Shown: positions 46,599 through 57,629 of the stretch, piece by piece | Position numbering within the stretch: position 1 is the first letter of the stretch | Layout of the letters: every line of letters starts with the position of its first letter | Assembly: GCA_037127255.1 (NCBI GenBank) | Contig: JBANSL010000007.1 | Coordinates: 61,861,038-61,925,037 of the forward strand | Direction of reading: 5' to 3' | Source of the DNA: Persicaria tinctoria | Taxonomy: Eukaryota > Streptophyta > Magnoliopsida > Caryophyllales > Polygonaceae | DNA length: 64,000 nt | The notes under the pieces: model-generated | What the model saw: the letters and a program-made list of their open reading frames with translations, nothing else | Told to the model about the DNA's origin: nothing | Database searches by the model: none | Made by a program: the position numbers and the translations under genes

Positions 46599-46728
46599 CA
46601 GGTTCTGGCTCTGACAACCAAAGCCTAGCTCCTGTTTTCATTATCACTTTTACTGCACCTCATTTCCAATTTAGTATTTACTTGAGAGTTTCTCATTTTT
46701 TTGTTTTCCTCTTTTAGAGGTACAAAAA

Positions 46729-47545
46729 ATGGCTGAAAATTCCATAAAAATCAAGGCCTTCGATGGAACCATGGATTTCCCCATGTGACAGTTCAAAATG
46801 AAGGCCCCGCTGATGAAGGAAAAATGCTACAAAGATTTAACTGAGGAGTTTCATCCTGGAATATCTGAGATGGAAAAGAAGGAACTCCAAGAGCAAGCCT
46901 ACTCCGAAATTGTTATCAGGTTATCTGATGAGGTAGCTCGACACGTGGTAACTATTTCTTACCCTAAAACTCTCTGGAAAACACTTGAATATACCTACAT
47001 GAAAACTTCTTTGCCTAGGAAGATTTCTCTGTTGTGTAGGTTATTTACATTTAAGATGAATGTTAGCCTCACTGTGCATGAAAATCTGGATAAAATCTGA
47101 AAATTAAATAGGAGATTGAAAAATTTTATGACAAGATAAAAGACACTAATCAAGTTGTTATTTTATTGAACTCTTTTCCTTCACAGTTTGACAACTTTAA
47201 GGATATTATTTAATACAGTAGAGAAGAGATCACCAAAGATAAAATTATTGAAGCCGTTATTGAAAAGAATGAGGTTCTTAAAGTGTTTAAGTCTAAAAAT
47301 TATTTTAAAACTGAGAAATTGGAGACTAAAACTGATATTCAGGTTGTGAAAGGTAAACCAAAGAGTAATAACAACAACAAAGGTGGTCATAAGAGTCAAT
47401 ATGATAAGGATAAATCATTTTGCTAGGGATTGTAGGAAGAAAAAAAGGGATCAACAACATAAGTCTAAATCTGAACAAGGCTTTACTGGAATTGTTGAAA
47501 CCTGTGATAGCTACCCCCAGGAATTACTTGTGTGTTCTTCTTAGA
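46729..47545 (+). pseudogene. element D gag
   Basis: Starts at the ATG of 'MAENSIKIKAFDGTMDFPM', followed by TGA where a Trp is expected (the usual context is F..W..KM). It continues as 'MKAPLMKEKCYKDLTEEF', 'ARHVVTISYPKTLWKTLE' and 'LPRKISLLCRLFTFKMN', typical of Tork-type copia gag (UBN2). After another TGA at about 47098 the sequence continues in pieces to a worn zinc-knuckle region near 47420-47450. Not functional. Confidence 0.85.
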
Positions 47546-47559
47546 ATATTTCTGATAAA

Positions 47560-49454
47560 GTTTGGATATTTGATTCAGGGTGCACTTTACATGTTACCCC
47601 CAACAGAGCATTCTTCTCTTCCATAACAATTTGCAATGGTGGTAAGGTAATGTTAGGGGATCACACAGTCCTTCATATCAAGGGCACATGTAATATTCCT
47701 ATTAGAATGCATGATGGGAGGGTTAGGGTTATCCAAAATGTCAAGTGGGTGCCTGACTTGAGGAGAAAACTATTGTTTGAGTCTGTATTTGATGACATGG
47801 ATTTCAAAATTAACACATATAGGGCATGAAAGAATGTTTCCAGAGATGGAGTCATTCCTATAAAGATTTTCAAGAAGAGAGGTCTTTATCATGTGAGTGG
47901 ATCTCCTGAATTGAAAATGTCTACCCATATGGTTGAGGATGAGAATCTAAGTCATACCAAAATGTGGCATGATAGGTTAGGGCATGTAGGAGACACTGGC
48001 ATGATGCATTTGTTTAAGAATAGCATGAAAAAATTTAAACTATGTAATCTAGAAATTTGTGAAAATTGCATTTTTGGTAAGAAAACCAAACATCCTTTTA
48101 GCAAATATACCTATACTGCTTCCAGGCCCCTTGAGTATGTGCACTCTGACTTGTGGGAGCCTGCACAAGTAGAGATTTGGAATGCTATGGTTATATTTTC
48201 ATTAACTTATTGATCACTACTCCAGAAAAGTATGGGTATATTTGTTAAAAACCAAGGATGAATCTTTTGACAACTTTAAGATTTGGAATGCTATGGTTGA
48301 GAGTTAGCCTTTACTGAATTTTACCAAATGAAGGGGATAAAGAGACGTCTCACTGTCCCTGGCACCCCTCAGCAGAATGGAATTGCTGAGAGGATGAACA
48401 TAACCTTGCTTGAAAAAGCAAGGTGTATGCTCATTAGTGTCGGACTTAAAAGTTCCTTGTGGGGTGAAGCAATCTTAATTGTTGCCTATATCATCAATAG
48501 GACCCCATCACTTGTTGTGGACTTTAAAACTCCACAAGAAATGTGGTCAGGAAAGAAACCTGGCATTACACACTTCATGCCATTTGGTTGCACTGTATAT
48601 TCCCATGTATCACAGGGAAAGCTGCAACTTATAGCTCAAAAGTGTGTAATGCTAGGATATCCTGAAGGAACTAAAGGGTACAAATTACTTTTTGTGCATC
48701 CTGGAGCTTCTAAATGTATAACTTCTAGGAATGTAACCTTTACTGAAAAGGAATTTCATTTCAAGAAGGAACTGACACTTGAGACTGAGAATGGAGGTAC
48801 CCTTGAAGACTCTCCCCATGCTGTAAGATTCTATGAGGCAAGTGACCAACTAAAGCATGATGATGATGATGCGTTTGACACTGGATCTCCACAAGGCTCG
48901 AGACATGGAAACTCAACCTCTGAGATGAAATCACAATAGGCTGAGGCGTCAAATTCCTCTCAAAATAATAAACCTGAAAGCAGTGGTTCACAAGGTAGTA
49001 TCTCTTATGATTCCTACCAATCTGGTGGAAGAGTAAGTGACAACACTTCACCACCTTTTAGTTCTTCCTCTTCTGCTGATACATTTGTTGTTGATTCCTC
49101 TTCTGATCATGCTCCTTTGTCGGGTCCAAAAACTGCTGGGAATGGTGTGCCTCATCTGTCTAACTATCATTGCTATAGATAGGCAACCTAGAGTTAGAAT
49201 CCCTAACAAAAGGTTCACCTCGAATATTATTGAATTTGCTTTCGTAACTATTGAAACTGGTAAGCGTCAACTAGTAGTCCTCGAAAATGAGTGGTTAAAA
49301 GCTATGCATGAAGAGATCCAACCTATGAATGCTAAAAAAACATAGCTTTTAATTCCTAAACCTAGTAAAGTTAAAGTCATTGAGTGCAAATGGGTTTTTT
49401 AACTGAAAAATAACATCGCCCCTACTGATCTACCAAAGTATAAAGTTAGGCTAG
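47560..49454 (+). pseudogene. element D protease, integrase and start of RT
   Basis: Protease remnant with 'VWIFDSGCTLHVTP' (DSG active site) near 47562. GAG-pre-integrase and the zinc finger follow ('HDRLGHVGDTGMMHLF', 'CENCIFGKKTKHPF') at about 47965-48110. The first part of the integrase core is damaged near 48180-48330. 48328-48939 gives 'TPQQNGIAERMNITLLEKAR' and 'GYPEGTKGYKLL'. RT begins near 49290 ('NEWLKAMHEEIQ') and is cut at 49454 by element C. Several stops, including TAG at 49342 and TAA at about 49400. Confidence 0.87.
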
Positions 49455-51170
49455 TGTTGTAGGAGGAAATCGAGAATTGCAAATAAAATATAAATAAAGT
49501 AAAGCAAACCGATTCCGTTCCGTCCAAATAATTACAAGACTCCCTCCCATTGTAGTAGAAGGTAGTCTGGATAGATCCACGAGGAAGCGGGTCATCGGAT
49601 CTCAGATAGAGAATGAATCACATCCAGAAGTCAACTCCAGAAGTACTCTACCTCGACTAGGTTATAGTCGACAGGCGTCAGTACAGTCGATCTCGAGCAA
49701 ATCAGCAACAGAAGGGAACAGGAGTAGTCGACGTCGACTAGTAGTCCTCGACGTCGACTAGTCTGGGGCTTCTTGAGTGTCTGCAAGACAAAAATGGCAA
49801 TCGATCTCGAGTAGAAGCACTCGATCTCGGATATTAGTAGTCGACGTCGACTAGTCTAGCCGATGTCGAGTAGTCCTGCAGAAACGTTATTGGCGTCAGC
49901 AAAGGTGGCCGAAGAGTGTGGGGATGAAAAAGAGTCGTGGGCAGAAATAAACCAAGTTTTGACAGATTCGAAGTAAACAAATATGAAATAAAACTTTGAA
50001 GATCGGGGTTTACCACAACGATAACCAAACATGCATAAGATAAGGTAGAAATAATCATGCAATCTCATCAAAGGATCAAGCTTTCGCCTTTTCCAACAAT
50101 TAGACAAATCTTTCAAGTAACCCTAATTGTATCTACCAATTTTATGTTTATAATCCAAGTTGTTAACCTGAATCTCTATTAATTAGGGAATAAACATATA
50201 AAAGGTGGTGGATGATAAAAACATAAGAAATATCGAATGTTTACCTCAAGCGCGCAGGGCTATTGTCTTGCTCAACCCGACCCTAGAAGTAGGTGGACTA
50301 CTCACGCCTCATCATAGCAATCGACATAACAGATGGAAAAGAAACTTTCATAAACTAAATTCAAAGTCTTACAATTCCGGCACTCCAACTTTCGCCAAAG
50401 CGTCAAAACCCTAAAACCTTTGAAAACCTAAATTGTATGTGTGTAAATAGCTCTGGAACTGAATGAATGAAAAGCTATCCCCAAGTGCTTTATTTATAGG
50501 GCTTAATCCTTGCTAATCAAGGAAAGCAAATTCTATCTATTCCTAAAGATATAAATTTAGATAAATAAAACATAAATCCTAAAAGGTAAATATCTAAATC
50601 TCTTCATGGTAACATAAGTCTTCTCCTCATAGATAGATCTTTGATAGAATCCGGATGTAACCGTCATTGCTTCATGCCCAAGTAGTCCCCTCAAAGTCGG
50701 ATTGGCCCTCGACGTCGACTACTATGGTCGACGTCGACCAGAGTAGTCGATGTCGAGTAGAATGTGCTCGATCTTAGTTGTTCTCAGTGCACCTCGAGTA
50801 TTCTCCTAGTCGGACTCGAGTAGGTCTTCATCGTTGGTCGACGTTGAGTAAAGTACTCCACATCGAGTACATGTCGAGCTCGAGTGGCTTGTCTTCTTCA
50901 TTCCTTGGTCGATTTTTGCTCCTAGCTTTAGTCGACGTCGAGTAGTCTTGTCGACGTCGAGTACTTTCTTGCATTTGTCTCCTCCTTTTGGTTTTGTCCT
51001 GGAATGGCTCCAAATTCTGCAAAATTAAACCAAAACTTGTGTAGACCTCTATTTCCGGCAAATAAGCTTATACTACACAAATTCAACATATTACCAAACT
51101 AAAATATGCAAAATAATTATAATAAGGAGCGCAAATGTGTACAAAAACATGGTTACTTTAGTGGATATCA
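49455..51170 (-). repeat. element C 3' LTR
   Basis: Begins TGTTGTAGGAGG and ends GTGGATATCA. TATTTATA at 50491-50498 is the minus-strand TATA box. TCGA-rich tracts at about 49650-49875 and 50700-50965. Confidence 0.92.
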
Positions 51171-51186
51171 AATCACCCCATACTTA
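51171..51186 (-). other. element C polypurine tract
   Basis: The minus strand reads 'aagtatggggtgatt' before the 3' LTR, nearly identical to element B. Confidence 0.85.
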
Positions 51187-52878
51187 AGCTTGCTTGTCCC
51201 CAAGCAATAACTTGGATGGTCATTCCAGGGAAACCTGCAAAAACTCTCAACATAGTGGATTCATTTTCATATTACCAATAACACTCAATTGCCATCCTCG
51301 AAAAGATACTTAATGCCTTCAAATCTGTGCCTGTGAATGAAAAGCAATTTCTCTGCACAAAAGGAGGTTATGCAAAACAATTTTTCCTATGACAAAGCAA
51401 CAATAATCAAGAGGACTTTATGTAAGCTCAAAAAGGAGTAGATAGGTAAAAGGCTAAAGGTGGGTAATTTTTTGCCATGTGGTGTTAAATCGGGGGAAAT
51501 GGAGTGATTTCCAAAAGTTCATTACCACATTCCTTCGTCGTCATATTTCTCACCTTTCACTCTTTCGCTCGATGCTTTTTCAATGATAATACTTTTACCC
51601 CTCTAACCTCGGCACTGCCTTCTCGCGAGTCGCAAACATGGGTGTCATGAATGGTCATGGATACTTAGTGATGTTGAATCCTCACCTTGGTGTCCCATCC
51701 TGCGGAACAATTATCTAGACGCAGGCAGGATCGATCTACCTTTATCTTCTGATGTGACCAGATTTTCTTTCACTCATTAAATTTTCCATAACTTTGAAAT
51801 CTTCCTGCCAAACTCTAATAATGATATATAACAACACCAACACCATATAATATCTTCATAAATGATTTCCATTCTCAACATAATCCCCGGATAGGGAAAT
51901 AAGGTAAAAATGGGCAATGTAAGGCATATGTGGAGCAATAATGATATAATGACATGTAAGGCTTGTAATATGGCTTTGGGATGCAAATTGGTATAGGTAT
52001 GGCTAGGAATATGAATATGAGCATTATATGGAAAATATAAAGTCCTCCATCCTCTTATTGAACAACATGTCAAGAGCAACATCAATTTACCTCACTTTTG
52101 TGGTTTTCTCAATAAAATTTCGCACATCATTGAGACTTCCCTTTTCTAGGCAATCTTGTGCAATATCTCTAACAAATCCACTTTTGCATCGTCAAGCCTT
52201 GCTTTGGCTTTCATGACTCTTTTCTTTGAACAATTTACAAGCTTTGGGAGATGTCTTATAAAACAAACTTTGGGTTAAGCAATAAAGCATAAAAATGAAA
52301 AATTTACCCAAAATTCACCATGTATAACCAAAATCATATAAATTAATAATAATAAGCTTTTCCCCCACCCCATACTTAGAATTTACAGTGTCCTCACTGT
52401 ATAAATCAATATAAAACAAGGGTAAAGGAAGGAGCTCACCGAATAATGTGTCGAGGAGTCAAATCAGGTGATGTCGAGTAGAATGCTTGTAGCCGGCGTC
52501 GAGTAGAGTACTTGAAATCGAGTACAAATTTGTGGTGTCGAGTAAAAAGCTGAAGTCGAGGGTGCCTCTGGGTGGTCGACGTCGAGTGGCCTACTCGACG
52601 TCGAGTAGTCTGTTGTGCTCGACCCCCTTCGTAGTCGACATCGACTTGGCCTGGTTGATTTCGGCTTACTTGTCAGGGACTTCGTCTTTCTCTCTTCGCG
52701 AGCCTTTATGCTTCTTGACCTGGAATTTGTTAGCTTTTACACGAAGACAAGACTTTCCACATAAAATGTTCAAAAAAAAATTCAAAACCAACAATATAAA
52801 ATCCTAAAAGAAAATTTTAAAATTTGTATGTACATGCTCTAGATTTTAGAGTCGCTAGGCCGACTTCTTCTTTTCTTC
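51187..52878 (-). other. element C 3' non-coding region
   Basis: No RT or integrase. It holds the counterpart of the element B exon-like module at 52440-52719, with an 18-bp perfect palindrome, CTACTCGACGTCGAGTAG, at about 52591-52608. The polypurine-like 'aagtatggggtgggggaaa' counterpart is near 52360-52380. Confidence 0.6.
52440..52719 (-). other. exon-like TCGA-rich module in element C
   Basis: The minus strand starts after the acceptor-like 'aacaaattccag' and ends before a donor-like GTGAGC. Same position and edges as 41279-41555 in element B. Splicing is inferred only. Confidence 0.35.
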
Positions 52879-53838
52879 TCAAGAACCTTTAAGGTGGGCC
52901 CCTCTTGTGCCAGGCCCTTCTCCTGGATCATCTAGGTCCTGAATGTAGTATTCAAGCTCTGCTGATAGGTTGTTGCTCTTATATGATTTCTTGCCCTCCT
53001 TCTTCTTCTTTTTCCCAGCCCTAATCATGCGGAGGTTAGCTCGCCACGGGGCCTGGTCCCCTCTAAAATTCTTATTATTCTTATCAATGAACAGAGGAGA
53101 AGTAGAAATCATACCTGAACTTACCTTTTCGGGCCTAAAGTAGTAATCCTCAAGCTGAAGGTCAGTCGACATCGAGTGGTAGAAGTCGACGTCAAGTGGT
53201 GGGATCCCATACTTAGGCTTTTGGCAGATCTGGAGCGCAACATGGGAGGTCGACATCAAGTCAGGTAACTTGACGTCGAGTGGAGTAGTCGACGTCAACC
53301 AGGTGTAGTCGATGTCGAGCAGATTTTTGGTGCTTTCCTCCGTTGTTGTATGCCCGTTCACGTGTTTGCCTATGCTTTTTACCTCCGGCCATGGAACTTT
53401 CTCTTTTGGGGGCCCAAAAGAGAATTCTAAGACCTCATTCCCTATTGTGAAAGTGAGCAATCTCTTCTTGATGCTGATGTTGGCATCTGTTGTAGCTCGA
53501 AAGGGCCTACCAAGAATAATAGGACAAGAAGGATCTTTCGCCATATCTATAACAAGGAAATCCGTGGGAATAAAGAACTTACCAACCTAGACAGGGACAT
53601 TATCCACCATACCTGTAGGGATGACCACTGTATTATTTGACATGTATAGCTTAGCATCCACAGGCTCTAGCCCTCCTATCTTTACCTTTGACCAGATTTA
53701 TAAGGGCAAGATGCTCACGCTTGCACCTAGATCACACGGTGCCTCATATCGGTGTTGTCCAAATCCCATAGTAATAGAGAACTTACCAGGGTCAGGTCTC
53801 TTCTTAGGGAAATCCATCTGTTTTAAGTTGTTGGCGAT
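52879..53838 (-). pseudogene. element C protease and C-terminal tail
   Basis: The protease begins near 53838 with 'KKRPDPGKFSITMGFGQH' and 'CDLGASVSILPL', with TAG codons near 53695 and 53590. The open part 53544-52879 continues as 'DPSCPIILGRPFRATTDA', then TCGA-encoded 'LLDIDYTW' and 'PLDVDFYHSMSTDL', then 'APWRANLRMIRAGKKKKKEG' and 'ELEYYIQDLDDPGEGP', stopping at 'AHLKGS'. No reverse transcriptase homology appears after the protease. This open tail is the best evidence that the extension is real in this family. Confidence 0.8.
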
Positions 53839-54498
53839 TTATGTGATTGATCGCTTGTTGCTAAGGATCTCCTTAAGGAAATTGACGTATGCAGGCATCT
53901 CTTGGAGAGCTTCTGTAAAAGGAATTGAAACGTTTAGTTCCTGAAGCAATTTCAATAAGCGTTTAAACTTACTTGCAGTGGGATCTTTAAACGCATTGGA
54001 AGGGAACAGAAGTATCTTCTTTTGTTTCGGACCCGGATCAGCCTTCAGAGGTAGTGCAGAGTGGTCGACGTCGACTGAAGAGTCCTCGACATCGACTACA
54101 GGAGTCGACGTCGAGTCTTGTTGCAGTGAAGAAGACTCTTCGTCGAGTGGTTGGTCGATGTCGATGTCGAGTACTGCGTGGTTGATGTCGACTACAGTGT
54201 GGTCGATGTCAACTAGGTTCTCAGCTTCGCCTTTCTCTTCCCCGACCTCTAGATCTCGTAGTTTGTGCCCTCTCCTTAGTTGTAAGGTGGCGACGTGTTC
54301 GGATTGCCCCTTAGGATTTGGATTTGTATGCCTAGGGAGCGTTTCGGATGGTCTTGGGATCTGTGCCGCGAGTTGACCCACTTGGGTCTCTATGTTCCGC
54401 TTCCAGATGTCCATCTCTCCAAATCTTGTGTTGAGGCTCTGAAGTTGAGTTTGGATGGCGCTGGTGGATTGCTCGTGCTTAGCTTGGTTTCTCCTCAT
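53839..54498 (-). pseudogene. element C gag C-terminal part and acidic linker
   Basis: 219 codons. It starts in the nucleocapsid-to-protease linker with 'FGEMDIWKRNIETQVGQLAA', matching element B's 'FGELDIWKRGIETQMGQIAA'. A strongly acidic repetitive segment follows: 'NLVDIDHTVVDINHAVLDID' and then VVDVEDSSVDVD, encoded by TCGA-NN-TCGA words. It ends with 'LNVSIPFTEALQEMPAYVNF', shared with B. Upstream gag is in other frames. Confidence 0.8.
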
Positions 54499-54594
54499 CC
54501 CATCGAGGATAATCTATAGCTCATCCTTCCGTTGGTCCCTCTCTGGATGTTTTGGAGCTCTGTATGATGGGGGGTTCCTAGGGGCACCTTGGTT

Positions 54595-55840
54595 TTATTG
54601 TGGTTGATAGAACCTTTGGTCCCCCATATAGCGATTGGGACCCCATGTGCAAGCCGCTTCTTCGTGCATCTCCGCTAGGTGGACTTGCTCCGTATGTGGG
54701 CACTCAGTGGTGATGTGCCGGTGTGATCCACATTCAATGCAAGGTTGGTTAACGGAAAGAAATTTAACTTGCTTTAGAAGCTTACGGTTTTTTATCCTTG
54801 TAGAATTGCTCCTTGACGTCGGGATCAATCTCCTTAGAAGGCTCATATAGGGGCATAGATGGGGCTGGCCTTGCATATGTGTCGTCGTAGGCCACATGAT
54901 CCCCATAGGTGTTGTCGAAGTTGGTGAGCCTTTCGATGGATGCCCAAGCCTCCTAAGGTGTTTGTGTGAGGTACTCATATTGCGTGTATTGATTAATCCT
55001 CATATTGTGTGTATTGATCCTCGTCTCGTTCCAAGCCTCCTAAGGTGTTTGCGTGAGGTACTCATATTGCGTGTATTGATTAATCCTCTCCTTGCTGGGT
55101 AAGTCAAGAGAATTGTAGAAAATCTCCTGAATTACATATGGTGGCTGCCCAAGAGTAGGGCATGATCGTAGTAGATCCTTGTATCGATCCCATGCTCGTG
55201 TCAGCGGCTCCCCAGGCTTTTGTTTGAAAGTTGTAATCTTCTAGCGAAGGAGCGCTATCTTGGAGGGAGGAAAGAATTTGTTGAGGAACGCATTCCTAAC
55301 CTCTTCCCATGTTATGAGAGATCGCGGGTTCAGTCCTTCGAGCCACTTCAATGCTACCCCTGCAAGAGACCAACGAAAAGCTTTTAGACGGACATATTCA
55401 AGATTTGCGCCTTCATCAATAGTTTGGCATAAGTCAACAAAAGTAGTAATATGAGCAAGAGATCATTCATTAGGTCTTCCTTCAAAATGATTCTTTTTAA
55501 TTTCAGAAAGAAAGGAAGTGCGAATTTCAAGGTCATTAGGAGGGACTAGACTAGCCGATTCAGGCACTGTAAGAGTCGGGTGCATATAATCCTTAGCAGT
55601 GGCAGGATATAGAGCGAGCTCGGCCTAAGCCTGTCTCCTTTGTTCTTCTTCCCGATCAGAGCGTGCTCTCTCAACGGCGAGAGTAGTAGTGTTGGCTAAT
55701 AGCTCCCTCTGAAGCCTCTCGATCATCTCAACTTGTATTTTCGCGGTCGCCATGACTCTTTTAAATTTAGAGTGGATGCATAGAAGGTGTTTCGGATCGT
55801 CTAAAGCGTCAAACTCAGGTGTTTGACCAGAACGGTGCAT
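54595..55840 (-). pseudogene. element C gag, fragmented
   Basis: The N-terminus at 55840-55625 ('MHRSGQTPEFDALDDPK') matches element B and ends at a stop. The gag core around 55480-55120 is broken by stops but shows the same blocks as B on the minus strand. The CCHC knuckle 'CIECGSHRHITTECPH' is intact near 54750-54700. 54949-55090 contains a duplicated segment ('cctcctaaggtgtttg' occurs twice, about 78 bp apart) that disrupts the frame. Confidence 0.8.
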
Positions 55841-55903
55841 ACGCCTGTAAAGGAAAACTTAAAGAAAAACGTGAAATAAAGCTATCTAAGGCGCGAATGA
55901 TCG

Positions 55904-55924
55904 CCTCCCCGGCAACGGCGCCAA
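55904..55924 (-). other. element C primer binding site (tRNA-Asp)
   Basis: The minus strand has TGGCGCCGTTGCCGGGG just inside the 5' LTR, an exact complement of the tRNA-Asp 3' end. Confidence 0.92.
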
Positions 55925-55926
55925 TT

Positions 55927-57629
55927 TGTTGTAGGAGGAAATCGAGAATTGAAAATAAAATATAAATAAAGTAAAGAAAATCGATTCCGTTCCATGCAAA
56001 TAATTACAAGACTCCCTCCCATTGTATTAGAAGGTAGTCTGGATCGATCCACGAGGAAGCGGGTCAGCGAATGAATCACATCCAGAAGTCGACTCCAGAA
56101 GTACTCGACCTCGACTAGGTTGTAGTTGACAGAGGTCAGTACAGTTGATCTCGAGAAAATCAACAATAGAAGGCAATAGGAGTAGTCGACGTCGACTAGT
56201 AGTCCTCGATGTCGAGTAGTCTGGGATTCTCGAGTGCCTACAAGACAAAAACGGCAATCGATCTCGAGTAGAAGCACTCAATCTTGAATATTAGCAGTCA
56301 ATTTCGACTAGCCTAGTCGATGTCGAGTAGTCCTGCAGAAACGTTATTTGCATCGGCAATGGTGGCCTGAAGAGTGTAGGGATGAAAAAGAGTCGTGGGC
56401 AGAAATAAACCAAGTTTTGACATATTCGAAGTAAACAAATATGAAATAAAACTTCCAAGACCGGGGTTTACTACAACGATAACCAAACATGCATAAGACA
56501 AGATAGAAATAATCATGCAATCTCATCAAAGGATCAAGCTTTTGCCTTTTCCAACAACTAGACAACTTTTTCAAGTAACCCTAATTGTATCTACCAATTT
56601 TATGTCTATATTCCAAGTCGTTAACCTGAATCTCTATTAATTAGGGAATACACATATAAAATGTAGAGTGGATGATCAAAACATAATAAATATTAAATCT
56701 TTACCTCAAGTGTGCAAGGCTATCGTCGGGCTCACCCCGACCCTAGAAGTAGGTGGACTACTCATGCCTCATCATAGCAATCGACATAATGGATGGAAAA
56801 GAAACTTTAATAAACTAAATTCAAAGTCTTTACAATTCCGGCACTCCAACTTTCGCAAAAGCGCCAAAACCCTAAAACCTTTGAAAACCTAAACATTATG
56901 TGTGTAAATAGCTCTAGAATTGAATGAATGAAAAGCTAGCCCCAAGGGCTTTATTTATAGGGCTTAATCCTTGCTAATCAAGGAAAGCAAATTCTATCTA
57001 TTCCTAAACATATAAATTTAGATAAATAAAACATAAATTCTAAAAGGTAAATATCTAAATCTCTTCATGCATGGTAACATAAGTCTTCTTCTCATAGATA
57101 GATCTTTGATAGAATCTGGATATAACCATCATTTCTTCATTTCCAAGTAGTCTCCTCAGAGTCAGATTGGCCCAATGTGTACTCGGCCCAACAAAAGTGT
57201 AGTCAACGTCAACCAGAGTAGTTGATGTCGAGTAGAATGTGCTTGATCTCAGGTGTTCTCAGTGCCCCTCGAGTGTTCTCCTAGTCGGACTCGAGTAGGT
57301 CTTCAACTTTGGTCGACGTTGAGTACATGTCGAGCTCGAGTGGCTTGTCGTCTTCATTCCTTAGTCGATTTTTGCTCCTAGCTTTAGTTGACGTCGAGTA
57401 GTCTTGTCGATGTCGAGTACTTTCCTGCATCCGTCTCCTTCTTTTGATAATTTTGTCCCGGAATGGCTCCAAATTATGCAAAATTAAACCAAAACTTGTG
57501 TAGACCTCTATTTCTGGCAAATAAGCTTATACTACACATATTCAACATATTCCCAAACCACAATATGCAAAATACTTAGAATAAGGAGCGCAAATGTGTA
57601 CAAAAACATGGTTACTTTAGTGGAAATCA
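55927..57629 (-). repeat. element C 5' LTR
   Basis: 1703 bp, starting TGTTGTAGGAGG and ending GTGGAAATCA. TATTTATA at 56952-56959 is the minus-strand TATA box. A few percent diverged from 49455-51170 by eye. Confidence 0.92.

Larger units (their letters stand above)
49455..57629 (-). mobile_element. element C: second member of the gag-protease-only family
   Basis: 8.2-kb minus-strand element with a perfect TSD GCTAG (49450-49454 and 57630-57634). LTRs are 1716 and 1703 bp; the tRNA-Asp primer site is exact. Gag-protease relatives of element B run from about 55840 to 52879. As in B there is no RT, RNase H or integrase, and TCGA-NN-TCGA words fill the LTRs, the gag-protease linker and the 3' region. 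It is inserted in the RT of element D. Confidence 0.93.
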
